From Chromobacterium amazonense (lineage in GTDB: Bacteria > Pseudomonadota > Gammaproteobacteria > Burkholderiales > Chromobacteriaceae): DNA of 64,000 nucleotides. Position numbers and translations under genes: made by a program. The DNA lies in the NCBI RefSeq assembly GCF_001855565.1, contig NZ_MKCR01000003.1, forward strand, positions 1 to 64,000, in the 5' to 3' direction. The notes beneath the pieces are model-generated. The model saw only the letters and a list, made by a program, of their open reading frames with translations. It was not told the origin of the DNA and did not search any database. Shown here piece by piece: positions 9,470 through 19,307 of the stretch; within the stretch, counting starts at the first letter, position 1, and each line of letters starts with the position of its first letter.

Positions 9470-9967
9470 ATGCATGTCATCCGTCTGGCAACGCTTGCGG
9501 ATCTTGAGGGCATTGCGCAACTGCTGCAGGAGAACGCGCCTTCGCAGGGCGGCTCCCTGACCGGCGAATTTCCCACGGAAAAAGTGGCGGCCATGCTCAG
9601 CGCGGCCATCTGCACGGTGGTTGCCGTGCGCGAAGACAAGGTGGTCGGCGTGCTGTTCAGTACCGACGCCCATCGTTTGGCGGACGCGCCGCCCGTGCAA
9701 GCCATGCTCCGGGCCTGGTCTGGCAGCCCCGGCGCTTATGTGTATGGCCCGGTGTGCGTGGCGCAGACCGCACGCGGCACGGGCTTGCCGCGCAAGCTTT
9801 ATGCGTCTTTGCGGCAAGCCTTGCCCGGACGCGAGGCGATATTATTCATACGCGAGGACAACACGGCGTCGCTGACCGCCCATTTGAGACTGGGAATGCG
9901 AGAAGTGGCCTCGTTCACGCTGGATGGGTTGGCTTACTCTGTTTTGAGCGATGCGCCATTGGCCTAG
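9470..9967 (+). CDS. GNAT family N-acetyltransferase
   Basis: The 165-residue product has the GNAT layout: an N-terminal strand-helix (MHVIRLATLADLEGIAQLL), the acetyl-CoA loop in VCVAQTARGTGLPRKLYASL near residue 95, and a C-terminal segment (NTASLTAHLRLGMREVASF). GNAT enzymes transfer acetyl groups from acetyl-CoA to amines; the acceptor is unknown. It stands alone between leuB and asd. Confidence 0.78.
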   Translation: MHVIRLATLADLEGIAQLLQENAPSQGGSLTGEFPTEKVAAMLSAAICTVVAVREDKVVGVLFSTDAHRLADAPPVQAMLRAWSGSPGAYVYGPVCVAQTARGTGLPRKLYASLRQALPGREAILFIREDNTASLTAHLRLGMREVASFTLDGLAYSVLSDAPLA

Positions 9968-10222
9968 CGCGCGGCGGATGCGTCTGTACGCGCGGAGGGC
10001 CGGGCTTGGCGAAGTCGAGTTTCACGGCGCGACTGGCGCGGCCAGCGTGGTTGAGTTTTCTTGAATCGATTGTTCTGCCTACCTTCACAATAAAAGCTAT
10101 TTACCCCATTGCCTGACGCGGTGGCGCGCTGCACAATGAGGTAACAAAATTTTCATCGCCGCTCCGCGCAAGACGGGGCGCGATTCACGAATCAGACTTA
10201 GGACAGACTCGGGAGATTTACA

Positions 10223-11329
10223 GTGAGAGTAGGCTTTGTAGGCTGGCGCGGCATGGTGGGTTCCGTGCTGATGCAACGCATGCGCGAAGAAAACGACTTC
10301 GCCGCCATCGACGAACCGGTGTTCTTCACCACCTCCAATGTCGGCGGCAAGGCGCCGGACATCGGCCGCGAAGTGCCGGTCTTGAAAGACGCCGCCAATA
10401 TCGAGGAACTGAAGGCGATGGACGTGATCGTCACCTGCCAGGGAGGCGATTACACCACCGAAGTCTACGGCAAGCTGCGCGCGGCCGGCTGGAACGGCTA
10501 CTGGATCGACGCGGCCTCCACGTTGCGGATGGAAGCGGACTCCATCATCGTGCTGGATCCGGTCAACCAGGGCCTGATCGAGCAGGGGCTGGCGAAGGGC
10601 GTCAAGAATTACATCGGCGGCAACTGCACCAACTCCATCATGCTGATGGGCATGAACGGCCTGTTCCGCGAAGGCCTGGTCGATTGGGTGTCGTCCATGA
10701 CCTACCAAGCGGCTTCCGGCGGCGGCGCCAACCACATGCGCGAACTGCTCAAGGGCATGGGCGTGATCCACGCCGCCGTGGCAGGTGAATTGGCCACGCC
10801 GTCTTCCGCCATTCTGGACATCGACCGCAAAGTGGCACAGGCCATCCGCGAAGACGTGCCGACCGAGTTCTTCGGCGCGCCCTTGGCCGGCGGCCTGATC
10901 CCCTGGATAGACAAGCAGCTGGACAACGGCCAGTCCAAGGAAGAGTGGAAGGGCCAGGCCGAAGTCAACAAGATTCTCGGCACCGCCAGCGTGATTCCGG
11001 TGGATGGCCTGTGCGTGCGCATCGGCGCCATGCGCTGCCACAGCCTGGCGCTGACTGTGAAGCTGAAGCAGGATCTGCCGCTTGACGAGATCGAAGCCAT
11101 CATCAAGTCCGGCAACGACTGGGTGAAGTGGGTGCCGAACGATCGCGACATCTCGGTCAAGGAGCTGACCCCGGCGGCCATCACCGGCGGGCTGGAAGTC
11201 GGCGTCGGCCGCGTGCGCAAGCTGAACATGGGCGGCGAGTACTTGTCCGCCTTCGTGATCGGCGACCAGCTGCTGTGGGGCGCGGCCGAGCCGCTGCGCC
11301 GCATGCTGCGTATCCTGATCGCGCGCTGA
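10223..11329 (+). CDS. asd: Aspartate-semialdehyde dehydrogenase
   Basis: Asd reduces aspartyl phosphate to the semialdehyde, the branch point to lysine/diaminopimelate, threonine and methionine. The 368 residues match the proteobacterial type. The N-terminal NADP loop ([15 protein letters not shown]), the catalytic cysteine in [10 protein letters not shown] (near residue 135) and the [14 protein letters not shown] segment are present. The start is GTG at 10223, preceded by GGGAG; no ATG lies nearby in frame. I found no lysine-riboswitch-like structure in the 255-base upstream gap. Confidence 0.96.
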   Translation: MRVGFVGWRGMVGSVLMQRMREENDFAAIDEPVFFTTSNVGGKAPDIGREVPVLKDAANIEELKAMDVIVTCQGGDYTTEVYGKLRAAGWNGYWIDAASTLRMEADSIIVLDPVNQGLIEQGLAKGVKNYIGGNCTNSIMLMGMNGLFREGLVDWVSSMTYQAASGGGANHMRELLKGMGVIHAAVAGELATPSSAILDIDRKVAQAIREDVPTEFFGAPLAGGLIPWIDKQLDNGQSKEEWKGQAEVNKILGTASVIPVDGLCVRIGAMRCHSLALTVKLKQDLPLDEIEAIIKSGNDWVKWVPNDRDISVKELTPAAITGGLEVGVGRVRKLNMGGEYLSAFVIGDQLLWGAAEPLRRMLRILIAR

Positions 11330-11384
11330 CGGGTAGAATAGGCGCCAAGCCTCGCTCCGGCGCTTGCCGGGGCTGACAGAATTC

Positions 11385-11406
11385 AAGGGCACTTCGGTGC
11401 CCTTTT
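11385..11406 (+). terminator. Intrinsic terminator after asd
   Basis: AAGGGCAC and GTGCCCTT arms enclose a TTCG tetraloop and are followed by TTTT. This is a compact, convincing rho-independent terminator about 55 bases after the asd stop. Confidence 0.85.
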
Positions 11407-11459
11407 CGCATTGCAATGCCGGCGGTCCGCGCCGTCGGCGGTAACGATAGGAACAAGAT

Positions 11460-12470
11460 ATGTCGACTTCTCTGCAAATCGCCGTAGTGGGCGCCGCCAG
11501 CCTGGTGGGCCAGGCCGTGCTGGAACTGCTGGCCGAACGCAATTTCCCGGCCGCCCGCGTGTTCGCGGTGGACAGCGCCGAGCAGGACGGCAGCACCGTG
11601 TCGCTGGGCAATCTGGAGCTGGACGTGCATCCGGTGGACGAGTTCAATTTCGAGAACGTCGGTCTGGCCATCTTCGCCGCCGGCGGCGAGGTCTCGCGCC
11701 AATACGTGCCGCAGGCGCGCGACGCCGGCGCGGCGGTGGTGGATTTCAGCTCCGCTTTCCGCCACGATGCCGGCGTGCCGCTGGTGGCGCCGGCGATCAA
11801 CGCCGCCGAGCTGCAAGACCTGGGCCGCGCGCCGCTGGTGGCCGTGCCCAATTGCACGGTGACGCCGCTGGCCCTGGCCCTGGCGCCGCTGCTGCCGCTG
11901 GGCATCGCGCGCGTCACGGTATCCACCTACCAGGCGGTTTCCGGCAGCGGCCAGAAGGCGATGGAGGAAATGGCCGACCAGACCACTGCGCTGTTTACGC
12001 AGCGCGACGCCGAGGTCAATGTCTACGCCAAGCGCATCGCCTTCAACGTGCTGCCGCAAATCGGCGAGGTCGACGCCGATGGCGATTCGGAAGAAGAGCG
12101 TTCGGTGCGCGATGAAACTGCCCGCCTGCTGAATTTGCAGCCGCAACAGCTGGAAGTGACCTGCGCGCGCGTGCCGGTGTTTTTTGGCCATTCCTGGGCA
12201 GTTCAAGTCGAATTGCATAAAGAGTTTGACCTCGAACAAGTGCAAAATCGGCTCAAGGCAGCAGGATTGCAGGTGGTCGGCCGCGAACAGCACGGCGGCT
12301 ACATCACGCCGATGGAAGCGACGGGCAACGAAGGGATCTGGATCAGCCGGCTGCGCCGCCATGGCAACGTGTTAAGCTTGTGGCTGTCGGCTGACAACGT
12401 GAAAGCCGGCGCGGCCATCCACTGCGTGCGCATCGCGGAGATTCTGGCCGGGCAGAGCACGCTGATGTAA
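11460..12470 (+). CDS. Second Asd paralogue (Usg-type aspartate-semialdehyde dehydrogenase-like protein)
   Basis: The 336-residue protein has the semialdehyde-dehydrogenase fold: a Rossmann start (QIAVVGAASLVGQAVLELL), the active-site region VPNCTVTP with the cysteine kept, and the QAVSGSGQKAMEEM segment. It matches the Usg/Asd2 group found next to fimV and truA in Pseudomonas and relatives, whose members often lack demonstrable Asd activity. It differs from the upstream asd in length and sequence, so it is an old paralogue rather than a recent copy. Its role here is uncertain. Confidence 0.87.
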   Translation: MSTSLQIAVVGAASLVGQAVLELLAERNFPAARVFAVDSAEQDGSTVSLGNLELDVHPVDEFNFENVGLAIFAAGGEVSRQYVPQARDAGAAVVDFSSAFRHDAGVPLVAPAINAAELQDLGRAPLVAVPNCTVTPLALALAPLLPLGIARVTVSTYQAVSGSGQKAMEEMADQTTALFTQRDAEVNVYAKRIAFNVLPQIGEVDADGDSEEERSVRDETARLLNLQPQQLEVTCARVPVFFGHSWAVQVELHKEFDLEQVQNRLKAAGLQVVGREQHGGYITPMEATGNEGIWISRLRRHGNVLSLWLSADNVKAGAAIHCVRIAEILAGQSTLM

Positions 12471-12619
12471 TCTCATCCAGGGCAGGCGCAGGGCGCGGCT
12501 GTTGTGACATCTGGCTAAACTTGCTGCCAGAGCCTAAGATTGCAGCAGTTGCCCGCCATCCCGGAGGCGGGCTCGCGCCAATAAAATCACATAAATGCGA
12601 CAATGCCGGAAGGTAGACA

Positions 12620-14875
12620 GTGAGAAATCAGCGAAAAATCAAGCTTGGCATGCTTTTGATCGGTCTGGCGTGTTCCGCGTGCGCCTGGGCCGGATTGGGG
12701 AAGATTTATGTCCGCTCCAATCTGGGGGAGCTTCTGAGGGCGGACATCGAAATGACCGGGGTGACGCCAGGCGAAATGGACGCCGTCCGCGTGGGCCTCG
12801 CCGGCATCGAAACCTTTCAGGCATTGAACGTCGACTATGCCTCCTCGCTGTCGACGCTGCGCTTCGCGCTGAATCCACGCGCCAATGGCGCGACGATCCG
12901 CGTCAGTTCCACCCGCCCCATCAATGATCCCTACCTGCGTTTCGTCGTCGAGGCGCGCGCGCCGTCCGGCCGCTCGGTGCGGGAGTACACCGTGTTGCTG
13001 GACCCGGCGAACTACAATCCCGGCGGGCAGAACATCGTGCAGGATGTGCCCAGCTATGCCGACAGCGACCAGGCCTCCCGCTACCAATCCCCCGCGCCGG
13101 CCAGACAGGCGCCGGCCGTTCCCACCGAGCTGAAGGTCAAGCAGGGCGCCACCTTGCGTTCGCTGGCCTTGAAAGTCAAACCGCGCGGCGCCAGCGTGCG
13201 CCAGACGATGGCGGCGCTGGCCCAGGCCAATCCTGACGCCTTTGATCAGGGAGATGTCGACCATCCCAAGCCGGGTTCGGTTCTGAAAGTGCCGGGCGCG
13301 CGCAAGATCAAGGCGCTGTCGGCCGAGCAGGTCAGCAGCATCCTCGGCCCGGTCGCGAGCGCGGCGTCGCAGCCGCAGGCGCAATCGGCCGCATCGGGCG
13401 GCAAGGCGGGCGGCGACGTGCTCAAGCTGGTGCCGGGAGACGGCGCCGACAGCGCCAAACTCAATGACTTGCAGCAACAGATCAATGCCAAGGAAAAAGC
13501 GCTGCAGGATGCCACGGCGCGCATCACGGCGCTGGAGCAGCAACTGAAATCATTGCAGGCCGCCGGCGTGATTCCGCCCGCCAAGACGGCATCTGCCGCG
13601 GCGATGGCGCCGGCCCCTATGGCCGCGCCAGCCAGTTCGCCCGTCCCGTCGCCAGTCGCCAGCGCGCCCAAACCGATGGAAAAGCCGGCCGAACCGCATC
13701 CGGCGCCCAAGCGCAAGCCCGTCCATCTTGCGCCGCCTCCACCGCCGCCGCAGCCGTCTTTGATGAGCCGCGTGATGGAAAATCTGCCGCTGATCGGCGG
13801 CGGCGTCGCAGTCGTCGGCTTGTTGGGATTGTTGGGCGTGATGGTCGCCAGGCGCCGCGCCGGCGCGCGTGACGCCGCTGCGGGAGCCGCTTTGGGGCGC
13901 GCCACCGTGATGGGGGCCGGCGCAACTGCCGCTGGCGGCTCCAACTCCTTCATGAGCAACTTCACTCAGGCAGCCGGCGCGATTGACGCCGCCGAGGTGG
14001 ACCCGGTGGCCGAGGCGGAGGTGTATATCGCCTATGGCCGCGATCAGCAGGCCGAGGAAATTCTCAAGGACGCGCTGTTGAAGGACCCGTCGCGCCACGA
14101 AGTGCGGATGAAGCTGATGGAGGTGTATGCCGCGCGGCCCGATACCGCGAGCTTCGAACGCTTGGCGCGGGAAATGCAAGCGGCATTTGACGGCCGCGGC
14201 GCGATGTGGGCCAAGACGGTCACGCTGGGGCGGGCCATCGATCCGGAAAATCCTTTGTATCAATCGGGCGACGACGCCATGCCGGCCATGCCGGCGCCGG
14301 CCGCTCCTGAAGAGGCGATTGATCTGGATAAAGAGTTGTTCGCTCCCGATGGCGAGGCTGCCGTCGCCGAAGCGGCGGAAGCGGCGCCCGCGCCCGAGGC
14401 CGATCCCCTGGCCGCATTGTTCGATCTGCCGGCAGGCGAACCCAAGCGCGAGGAAGAGCCTAACGTGCTGGACTTCGATCTGGAAGCCATGCTGCCGCCG
14501 GAGCCGACGGCGGAGGCCGCCAAGCCGGCAGCCCCGGAAGGCAATTTGCTGGACTTCGACTTCAACCTTGATGCCGTGCAGGCCGAGCCGCCCAAAGCGG
14601 AGGAGGGGCCGGCAGAGGAGGCGGAAGGGCTGGAGTCCCTGTATGCGGACATGCTGGCGGAAACGCCTGCCGAGGCCCCGCCCGCCGCCGGCGCGCAGGC
14701 CGAAGGCATGTCTGTGCTGGATGACCCCTTGTCCACCAAATTGGATCTAGCCAAGGTATATCTCGACATGGGCGACCGCGAAGGCGCCCGCGAAGTGCTG
14801 CAGGATTTATTGAGCGAGGCGCAGGGGGCGTTAAAAGACGAGGCCCAGGCCTTGCTGGACAAAATCAGCAGCTGA
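12620..14875 (+). CDS. fimV: FimV/HubP-like polar hub protein, first copy
   Basis: FimV is a pole-organising inner-membrane protein that binds peptidoglycan and affects type IV pilus assembly and twitching. The 751 residues show a signal peptide ending near AWA, a FimV N-terminal domain (GLGKIYVRSNLGELLRADIE), a LysM-like segment at about 169-230, a coiled coil near 275-320 (LNDLQQQINAKEKALQDA), a Pro/Ala-rich stretch, a transmembrane helix near 388-411, and a long acidic cytoplasmic part ending in the conserved FimV C-terminal TPR-like motif (TKLDLAKVYLDMGDREGA). The start is GTG at 12620. A second FimV-like gene follows. Confidence 0.92.
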   Translation: MRNQRKIKLGMLLIGLACSACAWAGLGKIYVRSNLGELLRADIEMTGVTPGEMDAVRVGLAGIETFQALNVDYASSLSTLRFALNPRANGATIRVSSTRPINDPYLRFVVEARAPSGRSVREYTVLLDPANYNPGGQNIVQDVPSYADSDQASRYQSPAPARQAPAVPTELKVKQGATLRSLALKVKPRGASVRQTMAALAQANPDAFDQGDVDHPKPGSVLKVPGARKIKALSAEQVSSILGPVASAASQPQAQSAASGGKAGGDVLKLVPGDGADSAKLNDLQQQINAKEKALQDATARITALEQQLKSLQAAGVIPPAKTASAAAMAPAPMAAPASSPVPSPVASAPKPMEKPAEPHPAPKRKPVHLAPPPPPPQPSLMSRVMENLPLIGGGVAVVGLLGLLGVMVARRRAGARDAAAGAALGRATVMGAGATAAGGSNSFMSNFTQAAGAIDAAEVDPVAEAEVYIAYGRDQQAEEILKDALLKDPSRHEVRMKLMEVYAARPDTASFERLAREMQAAFDGRGAMWAKTVTLGRAIDPENPLYQSGDDAMPAMPAPAAPEEAIDLDKELFAPDGEAAVAEAAEAAPAPEADPLAALFDLPAGEPKREEEPNVLDFDLEAMLPPEPTAEAAKPAAPEGNLLDFDFNLDAVQAEPPKAEEGPAEEAEGLESLYADMLAETPAEAPPAAGAQAEGMSVLDDPLSTKLDLAKVYLDMGDREGAREVLQDLLSEAQGALKDEAQALLDKISS

Positions 14876-15237
14876 GCCTGAGAGTCATCCGCCGCCGCAA
14901 ATGGCCGCTCTTGCCCGATTTCGCGCAGGCGGCCATTTTTCATGCCGTATGCGCGCCGATGGCGCATAACTAGATGGCCATCAGGGCGCGACACGCCTGC
15001 TGATATCGGCTACGCATAAAAAGCGTTTCGCGGTTTTATGGATTTGCGGCGGCGTTTTTTATGCCTATTTTAATATTGATGACCTTGGCGATTGGAAAGT
15101 CACCTAAGATTGCCAATCGAAACTGCTATAAGGTTTAATTGCAACGAATGCTAAGCTCGTCCGCGCGTAGGGCGAGAGGGGCCGCGGCGGCGGGTCCGTT
15201 TAAAAACAGAACAGGCAAAAGGTTGGGAACGTCCAAG
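14876..15237. other. Gap between the two fimV genes
   Basis: This 362-base stretch begins with an intrinsic terminator. The AT-rich middle (about 15010-15130) has several TATTTT/TTAATATT tracts that could hold a promoter for the second copy. I see no RNA gene or convincing small ORF; the open frame from 15139 is the upstream extension of the next gene. Confidence 0.5.
14899..14940 (+). terminator. Intrinsic terminator after the first fimV
   Basis: Perfect 10-bp arms AAATGGCCGC (14899-14908) and GCGGCCATTT (14929-14938), with the T-run ending at 14940. It implies that the two fimV genes are transcribed separately. Confidence 0.8.
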
Positions 15238-17706
15238 ATGGCTGCAAATTTACGCATGGCGAGTTTGGCCCTGCTGCTGGCGGGACTGGGGAGCGCATCC
15301 GCAGCGCAGGCGGGCCTGGGGCCCATTCATGTGCTGTCGGCCGATGGCGAGGCGTTTTCCGCCGAAATCCCGGTAGTCAATGAGGACATACAGGATTTTG
15401 CCCAGGTCAACCTGGCCGACCGCAATAATTATCCATTGCTTTCGGCTTACAGCGGCTCCGCGCCGACGCTGCGATTCAGCTTGGTTCGCGGAAGCGACGG
15501 CCACTTGCAGAAAGTGCTGGTCAAGGGGCCATCGAGCTTCGGCGAGCCCTTGCTGCGCTTCGCCGTGGAAGTGGGTTGGCCCGATGGCAGGCTGGTCCGT
15601 GAGTTCGAGGTCGATTACAAGCGCGATGGTCCGCGCCGCAAGGCTCCGCCTCCGGCCAACGACGACGGCAAGCATCATGCGGCAACACCGGATCAGGGGT
15701 CGCGACTGGATGGCGCCGGGCTTGGCGACATACGCGTCAATTCTCGATTGGGCGAACCCTTGATGGCGGAACTGCCCTTGCTGGGCGGCGTATTCGACAA
15801 GGCGGAGCAGTTGCAGGTGGCTATCTACGCCGATACCTCCCAGAGCGGCCAGGTCAAGGAATTGCTGCGACAGGTGTCCTCCATCTCGTATCAGCATGAG
15901 CGATCCGCCGATGGCCGGCGCATGTTGACGCTGGCTTCGTCGGTGCCCATCACCCTGCCGCAATTGGCGTTCCGGGTCGAGGTGGCGGCCGGCAGCGTCA
16001 AGGCGCAGAAATCCTATGTGTTGGCTTTGGAAGGAGCGGGAGCGGCCGGCGCTCAAGCCAAAGCCGCGGATCACGCCCCGCAGGCGGCCGAATCGGCCAA
16101 GTCCTACAAAGTGGTGAAGGGGGATACGCTGTCCGCCATCGCCTCGCGCATGCATGGCCACGCCAAGGGAGAGGATGTGGCCGCCCGCCTGTTGAAGGAT
16201 AACCCGGACGCCTTCATCCGGGGCGACGCCAACCGCCTGCTGGCGGGGGCGGATTTACGCTATCCGGCCGAATGGAAAATGCGGGACCCGGCTCGCAAGG
16301 ACGCGTCGGAGCAGGCTCAGCCGCCGGCGTCGCCTGGCGCCATGGCCAAATTGCTGGATCAGGGGCGACAGGCCGATCAGGCCGGAAAGGGCGTGTCGAC
16401 CGAAGCCAAGTCCATGGCGAAACAGGAGGCCAGCGCGGCCAGGCCCGCCGCCATCGCCCGGCCTGCTTCGTCGCCGGCCGTTTTGGCCGCAGAGCAAAAG
16501 ATGCGCGATCGCCTGCACTTCCAGGAGCAGGCCTTGAAGGAGACCGAGGAGCGCACCCGCGCATTGGAAGAGAAGATACGATCCTTGCAGCAAGGCAAGG
16601 CGAAGGCCGCGGCCTCCATGCCGATGGCGGCGCAAGCGGCCGCCGCTGCGCAGGCAGCCAAGCACGAGGCGAGCGTCAAGCCTGCCATGCCCTCCGCGCA
16701 AAACAAGAGCGCTGCGGCCTCGGCTGCCGCCATGGCGCCGGCCAAGAGCGCAGCGGCGAAGCCGCAGCCGGTAGTGAAGGCGGTGTCTTCGATGCCGAAG
16801 GCGGCCGATGCGGCCACTCAACCCATGCCGCACCCGGCGCCGGCGCCGACTCCTGCTCCGGTCAATGCGCCAGCGCCCACGACGCCGTCGCATCCGCTGA
16901 CGCCGAAGCCGGCCACGGAAAGCGTGGTGGATGACGCGCTTTCCGTCTTGGGCGACCGCGACGTACAGATCAAGCTGGGCGGCGCGGCGGCGGCGCTCGG
17001 CCTGGTGGCCTTGCTGTTGATCCGCCGCAAGAGGCAAGGCAAGCAGGAGGAGGATGCAGGCGAAGCGTCTGCGGGAGGGAGCTCGCGTCTGGCGCTGGGG
17101 CCGTTGGCGGGCTTGATGAGTTCGTTGAAAAAGGATGATGGCGCCGATCTGGGCGCGGTGGACGTGATGGCCGAGGCCGAGGTGTATTTGGCATACGACC
17201 GCTCCGACCAGGCCGTGGCAGTGCTTCGCGCAGGTTTGGAAAAGGAGCCGATGCGGCAGGATCTGCGCTTCAAGTTGCTGGAGGTGCTGGCGTCCAAGCC
17301 CGACAAGGACGCCTTCCTGCAGGAGGCGATGTCGGCCAAGGACATGTTCAATCCAGACAGCACAATGTGGCAACGCATCTGCGAGCTGGGGCGGAGCACG
17401 GTGCCGGGCCATGCTTTGTTTGGCATGGCGGCCGAGCCTGCCGCCGCGGTCAAGCCTCAGGCGGAGACGGCTCCAGCGGCTGTTCCGCGCGCGCCGGCTG
17501 CCGCCCCTGAGCTGGCAGCGCCTCCGCCGCAGGCTGCCGCTCCTGCACCAGCCGCCAAGCCTGCGGCAACGGCCGCCAAGCCGACGCCGCCCATTGCGAC
17601 GCCGGATGTGGATATGGAGAAAATGGAACTGGCCAAGCTGTACATGGAAATGGGCGACAAGGAAACGGCCGAGACACTGATGCGGGAGGCGCAGCACGGC
17701 AGGTAA
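15238..17706 (+). CDS. FimV/HubP-like polar hub protein, second copy with duplicated N-terminal domain
   Basis: From ATG 15238 the product is 822 residues; the frame is open 33 codons further upstream but those lack signal-peptide character, whereas MAANLRMASLALLLAGLGSA is a good signal peptide. It carries two FimV N-terminal domains (beginning GLGPIHVLSADGEAF near 27 and GLGDIRVNSRLGEPL near 160), a LysM domain near 288-350 (SYKVVKGDTLSAIASRM), a coiled coil near 415-460, an Ala-rich linker, a transmembrane helix near 580-597 and the FimV C-terminal motif (MELAKLYMEMGDKETAETLM). It probably also acts at the cell pole. Confidence 0.87.
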   Translation: MAANLRMASLALLLAGLGSASAAQAGLGPIHVLSADGEAFSAEIPVVNEDIQDFAQVNLADRNNYPLLSAYSGSAPTLRFSLVRGSDGHLQKVLVKGPSSFGEPLLRFAVEVGWPDGRLVREFEVDYKRDGPRRKAPPPANDDGKHHAATPDQGSRLDGAGLGDIRVNSRLGEPLMAELPLLGGVFDKAEQLQVAIYADTSQSGQVKELLRQVSSISYQHERSADGRRMLTLASSVPITLPQLAFRVEVAAGSVKAQKSYVLALEGAGAAGAQAKAADHAPQAAESAKSYKVVKGDTLSAIASRMHGHAKGEDVAARLLKDNPDAFIRGDANRLLAGADLRYPAEWKMRDPARKDASEQAQPPASPGAMAKLLDQGRQADQAGKGVSTEAKSMAKQEASAARPAAIARPASSPAVLAAEQKMRDRLHFQEQALKETEERTRALEEKIRSLQQGKAKAAASMPMAAQAAAAAQAAKHEASVKPAMPSAQNKSAAASAAAMAPAKSAAAKPQPVVKAVSSMPKAADAATQPMPHPAPAPTPAPVNAPAPTTPSHPLTPKPATESVVDDALSVLGDRDVQIKLGGAAAALGLVALLLIRRKRQGKQEEDAGEASAGGSSRLALGPLAGLMSSLKKDDGADLGAVDVMAEAEVYLAYDRSDQAVAVLRAGLEKEPMRQDLRFKLLEVLASKPDKDAFLQEAMSAKDMFNPDSTMWQRICELGRSTVPGHALFGMAAEPAAAVKPQAETAPAAVPRAPAAAPELAAPPPQAAAPAPAAKPAATAAKPTPPIATPDVDMEKMELAKLYMEMGDKETAETLMREAQHGR

Positions 17707-17730
17707 GCGCAGTTTGGCGGTTTTGTCGGC

Positions 17731-17767
17731 AATGGCACCGGCCTGGATGGCGGTGCCATTCGTTTTT
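17731..17767 (+). terminator. Intrinsic terminator after the second fimV-like gene
   Basis: AATGGCACCG (17731-17740) and CGGTGCCATT (17751-17760) form a perfect 10-bp stem, followed by CGTTTTT. Confidence 0.88.
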
Positions 17768-17877
17768 CTGGGGGGCGGGGCGTGGCGCAAACCTGCCTGG
17801 ATAGGATAAAGTGGGGGTTTTACGGTCTCGCTGGCGGCAGTGGCGCGCGAGGCCGGGGAACGAATGGATGATTGGGT

Positions 17878-18666
17878 ATGAGAATCGCGCTCGGCATCGA
17901 GTATGACGGCCGGGCGTTTGCCGGCTGGCAAAGTCAGCCGCACGGCAATACGGTACAGGACATCTTGAATCAGGCCTTGGGCCGGATCGCGGGCAACCGC
18001 GACATCTCCACGGTGGCCGCCGGACGCACCGACGCCGGCGTGCACGCGGCGATGCAGGTGGCGCATTTCGACACCGACGCCAGTCGCCCGCTGAATGCCT
18101 GGGTGCGCGGCGTCAATGCCTTGCTGCCGCCGGAAATCGCCGTGGTGTGGGCGCGGGAGGTGGACGATGGCTTCCATGCCCGGTTTTCCGCTTTTTCCCG
18201 CAGCTACAGCTATTTTTTGCTGACGCACCCGGTACGCTCCTGCCTGCTGGCGGGCAAGGTGGGCTGGTATCATCAGGCGCTGGATGTCGATGCGATGCGC
18301 GAGGCGGCGCAGCGTCTGCTCGGCCGGCATGATTTTTCGAGTTTCCGCGCTTCCGAGTGCCAGGCCAAGTCGCCGGTGAAGGATTTGCAGCGGCTGGATA
18401 TCGTAGAAGATGGCGGACTGCTCCGCTTCGACCTCGTTGCCGATGCCTTCCTGCACCATATGGTGCGCAATTTGGTGGGCGCGCTGCTGTACGTGGGCAA
18501 GGGGGCTTTGGACGCGGCGGGCATGCAGTCGCTGCTGGAAGCGCGCGACCGCACTTGCGCGCCGCCCACCTTCATGCCGGATGGCCTGTACCTGACCGGC
18601 GTAGGCTATCCGGAGACGTTTGGCCTGCCGTCGCAATGCGAGGCCGGGCGCTTGAAACTGCGCTAG
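17878..18666 (+). CDS. truA: tRNA pseudouridine synthase A (positions 38-40)
   Basis: TruA converts uridines 38-40 in the anticodon stem-loop of many tRNAs to pseudouridine. The 262-residue protein contains the catalytic-aspartate motif GRTDAGVHA near residue 50 and the [19 protein letters not shown] start typical of the family. I chose ATG 17878; two upstream codons (TTG GGT) are also open. It lies 20 bases ahead of trpF and may be co-transcribed with trpFBA. Confidence 0.95.
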   Translation: MRIALGIEYDGRAFAGWQSQPHGNTVQDILNQALGRIAGNRDISTVAAGRTDAGVHAAMQVAHFDTDASRPLNAWVRGVNALLPPEIAVVWAREVDDGFHARFSAFSRSYSYFLLTHPVRSCLLAGKVGWYHQALDVDAMREAAQRLLGRHDFSSFRASECQAKSPVKDLQRLDIVEDGGLLRFDLVADAFLHHMVRNLVGALLYVGKGALDAAGMQSLLEARDRTCAPPTFMPDGLYLTGVGYPETFGLPSQCEAGRLKLR

Positions 18667-18686
18667 CAGCTAACAGAGAAAAGACA

Positions 18687-19307
18687 GTGGTCAGAATCAA
18701 GATCTGCGGCATCACCCAGCCGGAACACGGCGCGGAAGCGGCCCGCCTGGGCGCCGACGCCATCGGGTTGGTGTTTTACGACAAGAGCCCGCGCAATGTG
18801 TCCATTGAGCAGGCGCGCGCGGTGATCGCGGCGCTGCCGCCTTTCGTCAGCGTGGTGGCCTTGTTCGTCAACCCCGCGCGCGAATGGGTGGAGCAGGTGC
18901 TGAGCGCCTGCGCCGTCGATGTGCTGCAGTTTCATGGCGAGGAGAGCGCCGAATTCTGCCGCTCGTTCCTCCGTCCGTATCTGAAAGCCGTGCGGGTGAA
19001 GCCGGGTGTCGATCTGCGGCAATGGGCCGCGGCCTACCCGGATGCGCGCGGCTTGCTCACCGACGCCTTTGTCGAGGGCGCGCACGGCGGCACCGGCGCG
19101 ACGTTTGACTGGACCCTGCTGCCGGACGATCTGCCTTTGCCGTTGATCCTGTCCGGCGGCCTGGACGAACACAATATCGAAGAAGCCGTGCGCCGGGTGA
19201 AGCCGGCGGCGGTGGACGTCTCCAGCGGTGTGGAGGCGGCCAAGGGAATCAAAGATGCTGCCAGAATGGCGGCCTTCATATCAGGAGCAAGACATGGATC
19301 GGTATGA
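18687..19307 (+). CDS. trpF: Phosphoribosylanthranilate isomerase
   Basis: TrpF performs the Amadori isomerisation of phosphoribosylanthranilate in tryptophan synthesis. The 206-residue TIM barrel has the catalytic cysteine segment [13 protein letters not shown] at the start, LQFHGEE in the middle and the late [10 protein letters not shown] phosphate-binding region. It starts with GTG at 18687 (MVRIKICG). Its end overlaps trpB by 14 bases, so translation is coupled. Confidence 0.95.
   Translation: MVRIKICGITQPEHGAEAARLGADAIGLVFYDKSPRNVSIEQARAVIAALPPFVSVVALFVNPAREWVEQVLSACAVDVLQFHGEESAEFCRSFLRPYLKAVRVKPGVDLRQWAAAYPDARGLLTDAFVEGAHGGTGATFDWTLLPDDLPLPLILSGGLDEHNIEEAVRRVKPAAVDVSSGVEAAKGIKDAARMAAFISGARHGSV

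Noticed and set aside
9968-10222. Possible lysine riboswitch before asd
   Set aside because: The 255-base gap lacks the long conserved multi-stem pattern of the lysine aptamer.
10097-11926. Long open frame (609 codons) antisense to asd and usg
   Set aside because: It is a shadow of the GC-rich sense genes, rich in Arg, Ala and Gly, with no domain or ribosome site.
16255-18636. 793-codon antisense frame across the second fimV and truA
   Set aside because: Arg/His/Leu-biased shadow of the Ala-rich fimV sequence, without a ribosome site.
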